64,000 nt of DNA from Firmicutes bacterium UBA5201 (GTDB lineage: Bacteria > Bacillota > Clostridia > Peptostreptococcales > Acidaminobacteraceae). Location of the stretch: NCBI GenBank assembly GCA_002412775.1, contig DHVT01000019.1, positions 1 through 64,000 of the forward strand, read 5' to 3'. The notes beneath the pieces were generated by a model. It was not told where the DNA came from, did no database searches, and was given only the letters and a program-made list of their open reading frames with translations. The number at the start of each line of letters is the position of its first letter. Positions within the stretch are counted from its first letter, which is position 1. The position numbers and the translations under genes are program-made. Shown piece by piece: positions 9,050 to 17,154 of this stretch.

Positions 9050-10198
9050 CTACATTTTAATTAGTGACCTGATATATTTTCTAGTCCATAAATCCGTTTC
9101 TAGAATATCCTCAAGTGTAGGTTCATTGATGTTCTTAAATGTTTTCATGGCGTTTCCTATATGTTCGGAAATATCATAAAATTTGATGCGGTCCTTTAGA
9201 TAAGCTTCCACTAAAATTTCATTGGCCGCATTCATCACTGTAGGCATGACCCCTCCCAGTTCAAGTGCGTCCATTGCTATTCTTAGACATGGAAAACGAT
9301 CGTAATCAGGCTTTTCAAAAGTAAGTGATGCAATTTCATTGAAATCTAGTGCCTTTACATCATTTGCATATCTCTCTGGATAATCAAGCGCATATATGAT
9401 TGGTACGCGCATATCGGGAACCCCAAGTTGTGCGATTATGGAATGGTCTTTGAACTGGACCATCGAATGTATGATGCTCTGTGGATGCACCAACACTTCG
9501 ATATGATCTGCAGGTACTCCAAAAAGCCAATGGGCTTCTATGAATTCCAGTCCTTTGTTCATCAGCGTTGCAGAATCAATTGTGATTTTTCTGCCCATGG
9601 TCCAATTGGGATGCTTCAGCGCGTCAATTGCTTTCTTTTCAATGATCTCCGACTTGGTGAAATTTCGGAATGCGCCTCCGGATGCGGTCAGAATCAATTT
9701 GTCCACTGCCGTCGGATTCTCACCACTGAGGCACTGGAAAATGGCACTGTGTTCACTGTCCACAGGTAAAATTTTCACACCGTTTTTTGTAGCCAATGGC
9801 ATTATGATTTCCCCGGCTGTAACGAGGGTTTCCTTGTTGGCAAGTGCTATCGTCTTTTTAGCTTTTATGGCTTCTACTGTGGGTTCCAGACCAATATTGC
9901 CGACAACTGAAGTCAAAACGATATCCACGTCAGGGTGTGAAACGACTTCCAGCATACCTTCCATTCCGGCGAGGACTTTGATGTTGGTGTGTGAAAGCGC
10001 AATTTTTAAAGGCTTTTTCATGGATTCATCGAAAACGACAACAAACTTAGGTTGAAATTCGAAAGCTTGCTCAATGAGCTTATCAATGCTGGTGTTGCAA
10101 GTCAATCCGAAAACATCAAATCTATTTGAGCTTCTTATTATATCCAGTGCTTGTGTGCCAATGGATCCTGTGGATCCAAGTATGACTATTTTTTTCAT
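9050..10198 (-). CDS. dxr: 1-deoxy-D-xylulose 5-phosphate reductoisomerase
   Basis: Dxr (382 aa) makes 2-C-methyl-D-erythritol 4-phosphate, the committed step of the MEP pathway. The N-terminal NADPH fold has ILGSTGSIGTQAL; the metal and substrate region shows LPVDSEHSAIFQCL, ASGGAFR and KITIDSATLMNKGLE. The start ATG at 10196-10198 is chosen because TGGAG sits 7 bases upstream; the longer reading adds only four residues. A palindrome lies in the gap to cdsA. Confidence 0.97.
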   Translation of the reverse strand: MKKIVILGSTGSIGTQALDIIRSSNRFDVFGLTCNTSIDKLIEQAFEFQPKFVVVFDESMKKPLKIALSHTNIKVLAGMEGMLEVVSHPDVDIVLTSVVGNIGLEPTVEAIKAKKTIALANKETLVTAGEIIMPLATKNGVKILPVDSEHSAIFQCLSGENPTAVDKLILTASGGAFRNFTKSEIIEKKAIDALKHPNWTMGRKITIDSATLMNKGLEFIEAHWLFGVPADHIEVLVHPQSIIHSMVQFKDHSIIAQLGVPDMRVPIIYALDYPERYANDVKALDFNEIASLTFEKPDYDRFPCLRIAMDALELGGVMPTVMNAANEILVEAYLKDRIKFYDISEHIGNAMKTFKNINEPTLEDILETDLWTRKYIRSLIKM

Positions 10199-10218
10199 AT
10201 TATGCTCCATATAAAAAT

Positions 10219-10239
10219 AAGCTTATAAATTATAAGCTT
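10219..10239 (-). terminator. AT-rich palindrome between cdsA and dxr
   Basis: AAGCTTATAA (10219-10228) and TTATAAGCTT (10230-10239) form a perfect 10-bp inverted repeat around one base. On the minus strand it is followed by ATTTTTATAT, so it looks like a weak intrinsic terminator or RNA-stabilising hairpin inside the operon. The loop is too tight as drawn, so the real stem is 8 bp or less. Confidence 0.4.
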
Positions 10240-10255
10240 GAGTAATCCAATTCAG

Positions 10256-11050
10256 TTAAACAAGTACAGTTCTGATATATCCATATAGGACAATAAAGTA
10301 ATATACCAACGGCAATGTAATCAATAAACTGTCAAAGCGGTCCAAAACACCACCATGTCCAGGCATGATTTTACCAAAATCCTTGATATCTAAAATTCTC
10401 TTTATTTTGGATGCGATCAAGTCGCCGACTTGTGACAAAATGCTACCCGCCAAACCTAGAAAAATAGCGAATACTTGAAAATCAGGATTCCAGATCCGAG
10501 CATAGGCAAAACTGAAAATCAGACATGCCACAATGCCACCGATTGAACCCTCAACAGTCTTATTGGGACTCACTGAAGGGATGAGTGGTGTCTTTCCAAT
10601 CATCTTACCTGTTAGATACGCAAATGTATCCGTTATGAATGCTATTATAAAAGGATACCATATAAAAAAGTTGTTATCCACCTCTGAAATCATGATTATA
10701 TGTGAAAGTGCGAATGTGACATAAAAGAAGCCAATGAAAGTGATTGCGGATCCCATGATGTCCTGCTTGGTGAAAACGGTCAAAGCCATGATGAAGAACA
10801 AGAAAAAGGCAATCAGAAATGTGAAATAATCACTCGAAAAATTTGCGAAGTACCCCAAAAACCATGCGGCTGTCACAATATATCCCGCATATTTGACTGT
10901 TTGATATTTTTTTGAGAATGCCTTATAAAATTCATAAAGGCCAATTATACTGAGTACAAAAGTACTGATATATAAAGATACGCCTCCGGTCAATAATACA
11001 AAAAACAATACTGGCAAGGCTATTATTGCTGATATGACTCTGGTTTTCAT
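10256..11050 (-). CDS. cdsA: Phosphatidate cytidylyltransferase (CDP-diacylglycerol synthase)
   Basis: Integral membrane enzyme (264 aa) that makes CDP-diacylglycerol from CTP and phosphatidic acid. About seven membrane segments are visible. The C-terminal signature is partly seen as SQVGDLIASKIKRILDIKDFGKIMPGHGGVLDRFDS, given here only to mark the family (SxxGDLxxSxxKRxxxxKDxGxxxPGHGGxxDRxDS). The start is set at the ATG at 11048-11050, six bases after GAGGAG; the longer reading would overlap uppS. Confidence 0.96.
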   Translation of the reverse strand: MKTRVISAIIALPVLFFVLLTGGVSLYISTFVLSIIGLYEFYKAFSKKYQTVKYAGYIVTAAWFLGYFANFSSDYFTFLIAFFLFFIMALTVFTKQDIMGSAITFIGFFYVTFALSHIIMISEVDNNFFIWYPFIIAFITDTFAYLTGKMIGKTPLIPSVSPNKTVEGSIGGIVACLIFSFAYARIWNPDFQVFAIFLGLAGSILSQVGDLIASKIKRILDIKDFGKIMPGHGGVLDRFDSLLITLPLVYYFIVLYGYIRTVLV

Positions 11051-11060
11051 ATTGCTCTCC

Positions 11061-11792
11061 TCAAAGTGCTCCAAAACGTCGATTTCTTTCCTGATACAAA
11101 TGAATTGCCTTTTTATAGGCTTCTTCGTTGAAATCCGGCCAGAAAAGGGGTTCGAAAATAAATTCAGTGTAGGCCAGCTGCCACAACAAAAAATTACTGA
11201 GGCGTTGCTCGCCGCTTGTCCTGATCAACAAATCAGGATCAGGCATGCCTTTGGTGTATAAGTATTCGGAAAAAAGGGATTCGTTTACATGGTCCAATTG
11301 GATCTTTTGATTCCCGTAATCGGCCAACATCAATTTGACCGCGTGGATGATTTCATCCCTACCGCCGTAATTGAGAGCCAAATTGAACTGCATACCATCA
11401 TTATCCTTTGTTTTTTCAATTGCTCCAACGACCTCGACTCTTGCATAATCAGGAAGTCCCTCTATATCACCGAAGACATTGACCTTAATATTGTTTTGGT
11501 GAATCTCCTCAATCTCGGAATGAACAAATTTAACGAGCAATTTCATGAGTCCAGTGACTTCATCGTTAGGTCTTTTCCAATTTTCTGTTGAGAACGCATA
11601 AAAAGTAATATAACCGATGCCCATATTTTGGCTGGCTTTGACAATTTTCTTGATGGTTTCCGTACCTGCGTTGTGCCCGACCAATCTGGGAAGGCCTCTT
11701 TTTTTTGCCCATCTGCCGTTACCGTCCATTATGAAAGCGACATGCTTCGGAATCAGATCGTCTTTGATTTCGATTTTCTTTTTAAAAAACAT
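11061..11792 (-). CDS. uppS: Undecaprenyl (isoprenyl) diphosphate synthase
   Basis: Cis-prenyltransferase (243 aa) that builds the C55 lipid carrier for cell wall synthesis. MDGNGRWAKKRGLPR near residue 22 is the substrate-binding signature; the C-terminal half holds LLIRTSGEQRLSNFLLWQ and FEPLFWPDF. The ATG at 11790-11792 is favoured because GAGG lies 5 bases before it; a GTG six bases upstream is an alternative. A strong hairpin lies between it and frr. It follows frr and precedes cdsA as in B. subtilis. Confidence 0.96.
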   Translation of the reverse strand: MFFKKKIEIKDDLIPKHVAFIMDGNGRWAKKRGLPRLVGHNAGTETIKKIVKASQNMGIGYITFYAFSTENWKRPNDEVTGLMKLLVKFVHSEIEEIHQNNIKVNVFGDIEGLPDYARVEVVGAIEKTKDNDGMQFNLALNYGGRDEIIHAVKLMLADYGNQKIQLDHVNESLFSEYLYTKGMPDPDLLIRTSGEQRLSNFLLWQLAYTEFIFEPLFWPDFNEEAYKKAIHLYQERNRRFGAL

Positions 11793-11809
11793 AGGCACCT
11801 CAAATGGAT

Positions 11810-11828
11810 GCCCTCCTTACAGGAGGGC
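11810..11828 (-). other. Hairpin in the frr-uppS gap
   Basis: On the minus strand GCCCTCCT and AGGAGGGC form a perfect 8-bp stem with a 3-base loop, directly after the frr stop. No U-run follows, so it is not an ordinary intrinsic terminator. The 3' arm contains AAGGAGGG, a strong Shine-Dalgarno-like sequence, which is locked in the stem. Confidence 0.6.
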
Positions 11829-11836
11829 TCCAATAA

Positions 11837-12394
11837 TTAGACTTCCATTATATCTTCACTTTTTTTTGCAATGACTTGATCGATTTTGACAACTTGATCA
11901 TCTATCATTTTTTGGACTTCCTTTTCTGCAGATGTCAATTCATCTTCAGAAATCTCCTTGCTTTTTTCCATTTTTTTCAACTGGTCGATAGCATCTCTTC
12001 TTTCATTTCTGAGTGCTATTTTTGAATCTTCACCAAGTTTTTTAACAGTCTTGACCAAATCTTTTCTACGTTCTTCAGTCAACATCGGGATGATCAATCT
12101 GATCATTTTGCCATCATTGCTTGGATTGATTCCAAGATCCGCGATTTGAATGGCTTTCTCGATGTCTTTTAAAATAGACGCATCGTAAGGTTGAATTTGA
12201 ATGATTCTTGGTTCTGGCACGGAAATACTCGCGAGTTGCTTGATCGGTGTCTCAGAGCCATAATATTCAACTCTCACTTTGTCCAAAATCAAAGGATTTG
12301 CACGTCCAGCTCGGATGTGGTTCAATTCATCTTTGAGTACATTTAAGGTTTTATCCATTTTTTCTTGTAATAAATCATGAACTTGGTTTCTCAT
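11837..12394 (-). CDS. frr: Ribosome recycling factor
   Basis: RRF (185 aa) works with EF-G to split ribosomes after termination. The typical start MDKTLNVLKDELNHIRAGRANP, the segment PEPRIIQIQPYD and the helical end ERRKDLVKTVKKLGEDSKIALRNERRD identify it; length matches the family. The start overlaps the pyrH stop by 4 bases (ATGA), so the two genes are coupled. Confidence 0.98.
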   Translation of the reverse strand: MRNQVHDLLQEKMDKTLNVLKDELNHIRAGRANPLILDKVRVEYYGSETPIKQLASISVPEPRIIQIQPYDASILKDIEKAIQIADLGINPSNDGKMIRLIIPMLTEERRKDLVKTVKKLGEDSKIALRNERRDAIDQLKKMEKSKEISEDELTSAEKEVQKMIDDQVVKIDQVIAKKSEDIMEV

Positions 12395-13107
12395 ATTTGT
12401 ACCTCCTCAATTATTGTTCCGACATTTATTCCAGAACACGCTTTTAGTATATTTTCTGGAACATTCAAGTCAAATACTGCGATTGGAATGTGATTATCCA
12501 TACAAAGTGTGATTGCGGTAAAATCCATGACGCCTAGTTTTTGGCTAAGTACATCAGAATATGTCAAACGCTCATATTTCTTTGCATTAGGATTAAGTGC
12601 CGGATCACAGTCATATACACCATCTACCCTTTTTGCCAATAATATAAGCTCCGCATCCATTTCTGCCGCTCTTAATGCTGCTGTTGTATCAGTTGAAAAA
12701 AACGGGCTTCCAGTACCTGCACCAAAAATTACCACAGTGCCTTCGCTTAGAAATGTCACAGCTTTTTCGCGATTGTAATCATCCGCTAAAGGTGCCATGG
12801 AAATCGCACTCATTAATTTGTTCTTGACACCCAAAAACTTAAGGGCATCCGCCATTGCAAGTGAATTCATTACTGTACCCATCATGCCCATATAATCTGC
12901 AGTGGTTCTTTCCATTGTCTTGCTGGTTCTACCTCTCCAAAAGTTACCCGCACCAATGACGAGGCCAACTTCGACACCATGATCTGTCATTTTTTTTATG
13001 GTTTGTGCCACATTCGAAACCACTTCGTCGTCAATTCCGGTTCCTTTTTTACCAGCAAGCACTTCTCCGCTCAACTTAAGAATAACCCTTTTATATTTTA
13101 GCTCCAA
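12391..13107 (-). CDS. pyrH: UMP kinase
   Basis: Phosphorylates UMP to UDP (238 aa, amino acid kinase fold). RVILKLSGEVLAG at the start, GLVIGAGNFWRG, TADYMGMMGTVMNSLA and VFGAGTGSPFFSTDT are family motifs. The best start is a TTG at 13105-13107: GGAGG (13116-13120) lies 8 bases before it. An ATG at 13120-13122 is in frame but has no ribosome site and would coincide with the predicted transcription start. It begins the run pyrH-frr-uppS-cdsA-dxr-rseP-ispG-polC. Confidence 0.96.
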   Translation of the reverse strand: MELKYKRVILKLSGEVLAGKKGTGIDDEVVSNVAQTIKKMTDHGVEVGLVIGAGNFWRGRTSKTMERTTADYMGMMGTVMNSLAMADALKFLGVKNKLMSAISMAPLADDYNREKAVTFLSEGTVVIFGAGTGSPFFSTDTTAALRAAEMDAELILLAKRVDGVYDCDPALNPNAKKYERLTYSDVLSQKLGVMDFTAITLCMDNHIPIAVFDLNVPENILKACSGINVGTIIEEVQI

Positions 13108-13130
13108 TGCAACAACCTCCATTCAATTCT

Positions 13131-13159
13131 ATTCTACAGTAATTTACAGACCCATTCAA
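13131..13159 (-). promoter_or_regulatory. Sigma-A promoter for pyrH
   Basis: TTGAAT (plus strand ATTCAA, 13154-13159), 17 bases, then TAGAAT (ATTCTA, 13131-13136) on the minus strand, 4/6 and 5/6 matches. It lies after the tsf terminator. The expected transcription start is near 13124, leaving only a few bases before the ribosome site. Confidence 0.65.
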
Positions 13160-13171
13160 ATATTTTTTCCT

Positions 13172-13198
13172 TAAAAAAGAGAACACAAAAGTGTTCTC
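13172..13198 (-). terminator. Intrinsic terminator after tsf
   Basis: GAGAACAC and GTGTTCTC form a perfect 8-bp stem with a TTTT loop (arms 13198-13191 and 13186-13179), directly followed by six T on the minus strand. It separates tsf from pyrH. Confidence 0.92.
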
Positions 13199-13220
13199 CT
13201 GAAATTTTATGGATTTTTAA

Positions 13221-13868
13221 TTAGCCTTTCAATTGTTTTGCAACTTCCTCAGCGAAATTCTCTGATTTTTTCTCCAAACCTTCGCCAACCTCAAAACGTG
13301 AGAATCTTCTGATAGAAAGATTTTCACCGATTTTAGCGATTTTCTCTTTTAACAATTGATCAATTGTTTTATCTGGATCTTTGATGAAAGGTTGCTCCAA
13401 AAGACAAACTTCTTTATAGTATTTTGCAATTCTGCCTTCTACCATCTTGTCGACGATTTGAGCAGGTTTGCCTTCATTTAAAGCTTGATTTCTAAGAATT
13501 TCCTTCTCTGCTTCAATAGCTTCTTGAGGTACGTCTTCAATTCTAACATAAATTGGATTTGAAGCCGCTACTTGCATTGCCACATCTCTACCGAATTCTT
13601 GGAATTCAGCGTTTTTTGCAACAAAATCAGTTTCACTGTTGATTTCAACGATAACGCCGATTCTACCACCGTGAATATATGAAGCGATTATACCTTCAGA
13701 TGCGATTCGATCCATTTTCTTCGCAGCTTTGGCGATCCCTTTTTCTCTTAAGTATTTGATTGCCTCATCCATGTTGCCTTCAGTTTCAACAAGAGCTTTC
13801 TTGCAGTCCATCATGCCTGCGCCAGTTGATTCTCTTAACTCTTTTACCATCTGAGCTGTAATAGCCAT
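13221..13868 (-). CDS. tsf: Elongation factor Ts
   Basis: EF-Ts (215 aa) recycles EF-Tu by exchanging GDP for GTP. The N-terminal UBA-like domain has [19 protein letters not shown], and the core starts with [17 protein letters not shown]. The protein is a short form, as in many Clostridia, with one fewer core repeat than the E. coli protein. AAGGAGG precedes the ATG. It is separated from rpsB by an attenuator-like hairpin and is followed by a strong terminator. Confidence 0.97.
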   Translation of the reverse strand: MAITAQMVKELRESTGAGMMDCKKALVETEGNMDEAIKYLREKGIAKAAKKMDRIASEGIIASYIHGGRIGVIVEINSETDFVAKNAEFQEFGRDVAMQVAASNPIYVRIEDVPQEAIEAEKEILRNQALNEGKPAQIVDKMVEGRIAKYYKEVCLLEQPFIKDPDKTIDQLLKEKIAKIGENLSIRRFSRFEVGEGLEKKSENFAEEVAKQLKG

Positions 13869-13901
13869 TTTGTATCCTCCTTAAAATCAATTGTATTCAT
13901 C

Positions 13902-13931
13902 TTAAAAAAGGTAAGAGATCGACTCTTACCT
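13902..13931 (-). terminator. Terminator or attenuator between rpsB and tsf
   Basis: AGGTAAGAG and CTCTTACCT (arms 13931-13923 and 13917-13909) form a 9-bp stem with a 5-base loop followed by TTTTTT and AAG on the minus strand. It looks like a full intrinsic terminator, yet no promoter was seen before tsf, so partial readthrough is likely. Confidence 0.85.
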
Positions 13932-13949
13932 CTTTGAACTTCACTTTAA

Positions 13950-14678
13950 TTATGCTTCAGTAGTTTCTACAACTGCTGGAGCATCAGTCAACTGCTCGCC
14001 TTGTCTAGCTTCGATGATAGCGTCAGCCATTTTTCCAGCGATTAACTTGACAGCACGAATTGCATCGTCATTACCAGGAATTACGTAATCAACTTCGTCT
14101 GGATCACAGTTTGTGTCTACGATAGCTACAACTGGAATACCAAGAACTTTTGCTTCTTTGATTGCAATTCTTTCTTTCTTAGGATCAACAACAAAGATTG
14201 CACTTGGAAGTTTTGGCATATCTTTGATACCGCCAAGGAACTTTTCGAGTTTTTCTTTGTCCGCTCTTAATTTAAGAACTTCTTTTTTAGGAAGTGCTTC
14301 GAAAGTACCGTCGTTTTCCATTCTTTCGAGTTTGAACAACAAATCGATTCTCTTCTTGATTGTTTTGTAGTTTGTAAGCATTCCACCCAACCATCTTTGG
14401 TTGACGAAATACATACCCGCTCTTCTAGCTTCAGTTTCGATAGCTTCTTGAGCTTGTTTCTTGGTACCAACGAACAATACTGTACCGTTATCTTCTGCTA
14501 CACTTCTGATGAACGCGTATGCGTCTTCAACTTTACCTACAGTTTTTTGAAGATCGATGATGTAGATTCCGTTTCTTTCAGTGAAGATGTATTCAGCCAT
14601 TTTCGGGTTCCATCTTCTTGTCTGGTGACCAAAGTGTACACCAGCTTCTAGTAATTCTTTCATTGAAATTACTGACAT
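13950..14678 (-). CDS. rpsB: 30S ribosomal protein S2
   Basis: S2 (242 aa) is a late-binding protein of the small subunit. [39 protein letters not shown] and [27 protein letters not shown] are all typical. The start ATG at 14676-14678 is chosen over a longer reading because GAGGAGG lies just upstream and family members start here. It has its own promoter and a structured leader of about 100 bases. Confidence 0.98.
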   Translation of the reverse strand: MSVISMKELLEAGVHFGHQTRRWNPKMAEYIFTERNGIYIIDLQKTVGKVEDAYAFIRSVAEDNGTVLFVGTKKQAQEAIETEARRAGMYFVNQRWLGGMLTNYKTIKKRIDLLFKLERMENDGTFEALPKKEVLKLRADKEKLEKFLGGIKDMPKLPSAIFVVDPKKERIAIKEAKVLGIPVVAIVDTNCDPDEVDYVIPGNDDAIRAVKLIAGKMADAIIEARQGEQLTDAPAVVETTEA

Positions 14679-14781
14679 GTTGTGTTCCTCCTCGTTTTTT
14701 AATAACCTCCTCACCTTTCATCTTTCGAAAGGACCCTACGGGCAACCCCTTTGAAATTGAAGTGAGTGTGTTTTAATTACC
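14679..14781 (-). promoter_or_regulatory. Structured rpsB leader, possible S2-binding autoregulatory RNA
   Basis: The untranslated leader contains AAAGG (about 14751-14747) that can pair with CCTTT, enclosing a GGG/CCC hairpin and a second GGG. A self-complementary CTTTCGAAAG follows, then AAAGGTGAGGAGG. Such structure is typical of ribosomal protein leaders. No specific Rfam family could be matched by eye. Confidence 0.45.
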
Positions 14782-14787
14782 TTTGAC

Positions 14788-14816
14788 ATTATAACATAGC
14801 ATAGTCGAAAGTACAA
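14788..14816 (-). promoter_or_regulatory. Sigma-A promoter for rpsB-tsf
   Basis: The -10 is a perfect TATAAT (plus strand ATTATA, 14788-14793). The spacer is 17 bases and the -35 is TTGTAC (GTACAA, 14811-14816). It lies just after the end of the DUF6115-type gene. Confidence 0.65.
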
Positions 14817-14823
14817 CATCATT

Positions 14824-15345
14824 TTACTGTTTCAAGCGCAGTAATAATTGTACCTCTCCAACACCCATATCAAGATCTTTGGCGATTTGAGCGATAGGGA
14901 TTCCGCTGCTTCTAAGCCTTATGATTTCACTACGTCTATCGGTTTTTTCCTCACGGATCTCTTTAGTGGTTTCCATATCTTTTTTTTGCTCTTTGATTTG
15001 GGTCATGACTTTGATATTTTCCTCTACCGCATTCACCATAGGAGCCTGTTTTTCTGATAGACGGTCTTGCAATTGGATCAATGCCTTGTTCAAATCTACG
15101 ATTTCCTTTTCATGCAAACTGTATTTGCCTTCCAGATCCTGAGCGATATCATAAAATGCGGTGTTCATTTCATCGATCGACAATTGAAGATTCTCGAGCA
15201 ATTGAAACAAATCCGCATCTTTATAGACTCTCGATTGTTCGATCATCTGAGCTTGGGTATTGACAGCCCTATTGAATTCCCTTCGTATCATGAAAAGTGA
15301 ACTGATTACAAGAATCAGCCCAAATACAATACTTACAAAATACAT
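14824..15345 (-). CDS. Single-pass membrane protein with coiled coil, SwrB/DUF6115-like
   Basis: Protein of 173 aa. Residues about 2-20 are a membrane helix (YFVSIVFGLILVISSLFMI), then a long charged helical stretch likely to be a coiled coil (about 30-125). The C-terminal end, EIIRLRSSGIPIAQIAKDLDMG onward (shown only to its key pattern), looks like a small helix-turn-helix. Position and layout match swrB (ylxL) of B. subtilis, the gene right after sigD that promotes hook-basal body assembly; sequence similarity is not obvious by eye. It ends the fapA unit, one base after the 111-aa gene. SwrB-like function is inferred from layout and place only. Confidence 0.7.
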   Translation of the reverse strand: MYFVSIVFGLILVISSLFMIRREFNRAVNTQAQMIEQSRVYKDADLFQLLENLQLSIDEMNTAFYDIAQDLEGKYSLHEKEIVDLNKALIQLQDRLSEKQAPMVNAVEENIKVMTQIKEQKKDMETTKEIREEKTDRRSEIIRLRSSGIPIAQIAKDLDMGVGEVQLLLRLKQ

Positions 15346-15346
15346 A

Positions 15347-15682
15347 TCACACCTTCATATCAAAATGTATCCCTAGAGGTTCGAGTTTTTTTACCACTTC
15401 TTTCTCCTCTTCCATGATATCCCCATTTTCATTTTTGAATTTTCCACTTTGTTGATTGCCACTTTTGGATTTTTTTTGTTCATCATCCTTGAGTTTTTTC
15501 AGCTCGGTCTTTTCAGTGTTGTTTACACGCTGGTTGTCTCTGAGGGTGCTCTGTTTGTTCTGCAATTGGGCTTGCTGAAGTTCATTGTCCTGTTTGCTGA
15601 CAACGCTTTGTTTAGCAGGATGAATCTCTTGAGTTTTGTGAACTACAATTTGCATATCCACCGGTCTGATTCCCACTTGCAC
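15347..15682 (-). CDS. Small hydrophilic protein of unknown function
   Basis: A 111-aa protein with no membrane segment. It opens with VGIRPVDMQIVVHKTQEI, a beta-like stretch, and continues with a Gln/Lys/Asn-rich, probably disordered or helical middle (about 25-90). It ends with KKLEPLGIHFDMKV. It lies between fapA and the SwrB-like gene with almost no spacing (13 bases and 1 base), so it is cotranscribed. Proteins with a similar opening motif appear in clostridial motility operons as far as I recall, but I assign no function. Confidence 0.7.
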   Translation of the reverse strand: MQVGIRPVDMQIVVHKTQEIHPAKQSVVSKQDNELQQAQLQNKQSTLRDNQRVNNTEKTELKKLKDDEQKKSKSGNQQSGKFKNENGDIMEEEKEVVKKLEPLGIHFDMKV

Positions 15683-15695
15683 ACCTCCTTGACGA

Positions 15696-17078
15696 CTAAT
15701 AGCCCGTGACTACAATTTCTCCTCTATCTTTCAATATGATCGAATGGGACAATGCGTACTTGACGTAATAATTGCCGTTTCCGATTTTAACCCTGGTTCC
15801 CGGAAAAATTGTGTTGGCTTTGAGCTGTGCGCCTCGAATGTTGTTGACCAGTTCATTCAACATTTTAAGTCTCAAACGTTTTTCTGCAAGATCGGTATCC
15901 AGTTTAAGAAAATTGGTGCTGTATTTGCCATACATAAAAACAGATCTTTGGTCATCGGGATCCGCATCTATTTTAGCTTTCAAGAGTTTTACCGATTTTT
16001 CAAGCTTATCATGCATATCGATCAGCTCTCTGACCTCTGTGGAAAGAGACTTCAATTCTTCAATGGTTTCAATGTCCACTCCGAGTTTTATGGAAGTGAT
16101 GATTCCCATTTCGGAGCCTACAGTATTGGCTTCAATGTCCGATTTTGAAGTGATTTCACCACCGACGATCAAACCTTTCTTGCCTTTGACGACCACCCTC
16201 CCATCACATTTGACGACGCTGTTCATTATTGCACTGGCTTCAATGTTGCCACGCACATAGACGTCCGCTGAATTGATGAAGTTGACTGTCAAATCTCCAC
16301 TGCATCTGATTTCAGCTTTATCGTGACCTTGGATACCCCGAGATATGACCATGTTGCCTCCAGATGAAAGCTTCGCACCTTCAACGACTCCGTTGATGAT
16401 CAAATCCCCTTCACATTCTACAGAGTATCCGTTGGTCACGTTGCCATTGACTATGACTTGTCCTTGAAATGTGATATTTCCGGTTTCCACGCCGACATCG
16501 GTTTTGATTTCCAAAGACTTGATTACGGAGATTCTGTCATTGTCATATACTATAGTCCCGTCAGCATCGGCAATGGCTGAGAGTCCATCGGCACTAAGGC
16601 GCATATTTTTTCCTATTTTAAGAACGACTTCTTTGCCATCGCGGCCTTTGATGATTTTACCGGTTACAGTGGTGCCGTTCTTTCCTTTTGTAGGGGGCGT
16701 TTTGACCGCAAGCACATCTCCATTGCTGACCAGTTCGACAAATCCCATGTTTTTGAAATCGACTCGTCCGTCATCCAATATTTGCGGTTTGGCTTTATGT
16801 TCTTTGCTCACAGAGAAATCAATTGTCCCATCTGCTCCGTTTTCGTGTGGAATACCTTCCGCAATAAGTATGTTGAAATCCGATTTGCAGGTTTTACAGA
16901 TTTGGTCAATGATATTGTGTTTGATTCCAAAGACAATATTTTTCTCTTTTAGTAAAGCCAACAAATCGTCAGGCTTTATGGGATCATTGCTGCTGTTGAA
17001 TTCTATAGAGAGATAAGCCTTATAATAGTCATCCGATATTCTTATGGTTGTTTCATATCTTTTACTTTCATCATTCAT
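15696..17078 (-). CDS. fapA: FapA-family (DUF342) protein
   Basis: Protein of 460 aa. The N-terminal part has a conserved domain with GIPHENGADGTIDF and PTKGKNGTTVTGK (about 75-150). A long repetitive beta-helix-like region follows with many short Gly-containing turns (about 180-340: GNVTNGYSVECEGDLIINGVV type repeats), then a coiled coil (about 340-410). FapA/DUF342 proteins are linked to flagellar pole function in Vibrio and occur next to sigD or flagellar genes in many Firmicutes. It follows the terminator behind sigD and heads a three-gene unit. GGGGG sits six bases before the ATG. Confidence 0.85.
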   Translation of the reverse strand: MNDESKRYETTIRISDDYYKAYLSIEFNSSNDPIKPDDLLALLKEKNIVFGIKHNIIDQICKTCKSDFNILIAEGIPHENGADGTIDFSVSKEHKAKPQILDDGRVDFKNMGFVELVSNGDVLAVKTPPTKGKNGTTVTGKIIKGRDGKEVVLKIGKNMRLSADGLSAIADADGTIVYDNDRISVIKSLEIKTDVGVETGNITFQGQVIVNGNVTNGYSVECEGDLIINGVVEGAKLSSGGNMVISRGIQGHDKAEIRCSGDLTVNFINSADVYVRGNIEASAIMNSVVKCDGRVVVKGKKGLIVGGEITSKSDIEANTVGSEMGIITSIKLGVDIETIEELKSLSTEVRELIDMHDKLEKSVKLLKAKIDADPDDQRSVFMYGKYSTNFLKLDTDLAEKRLRLKMLNELVNNIRGAQLKANTIFPGTRVKIGNGNYYVKYALSHSIILKDRGEIVVTGY

Positions 17079-17154
17079 AATTGTCCCCCAAAATATAATC
17101 TATATATGTTGTCGGTAAATATGTATATATTTATTACTATTATTTTAACACATA

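Noticed and set aside
9540..10055. A 171-codon plus-strand frame opposite dxr, and similar plus-strand frames throughout
   Set aside because: All lie opposite conserved, intact minus-strand genes, show low-complexity Ser/Phe-rich translations and lack start signals.
17109..17133. A sigma-D-like motif upstream of fapA (TAAA-13-ACCGACAA on the minus strand)
   Set aside because: The spacer is two bases short and the -10 has two mismatches in an A+T-rich gap, so it is too weak to list as a promoter. A sigma-A-like TTTACC-17-TATATT nearby is no better supported.
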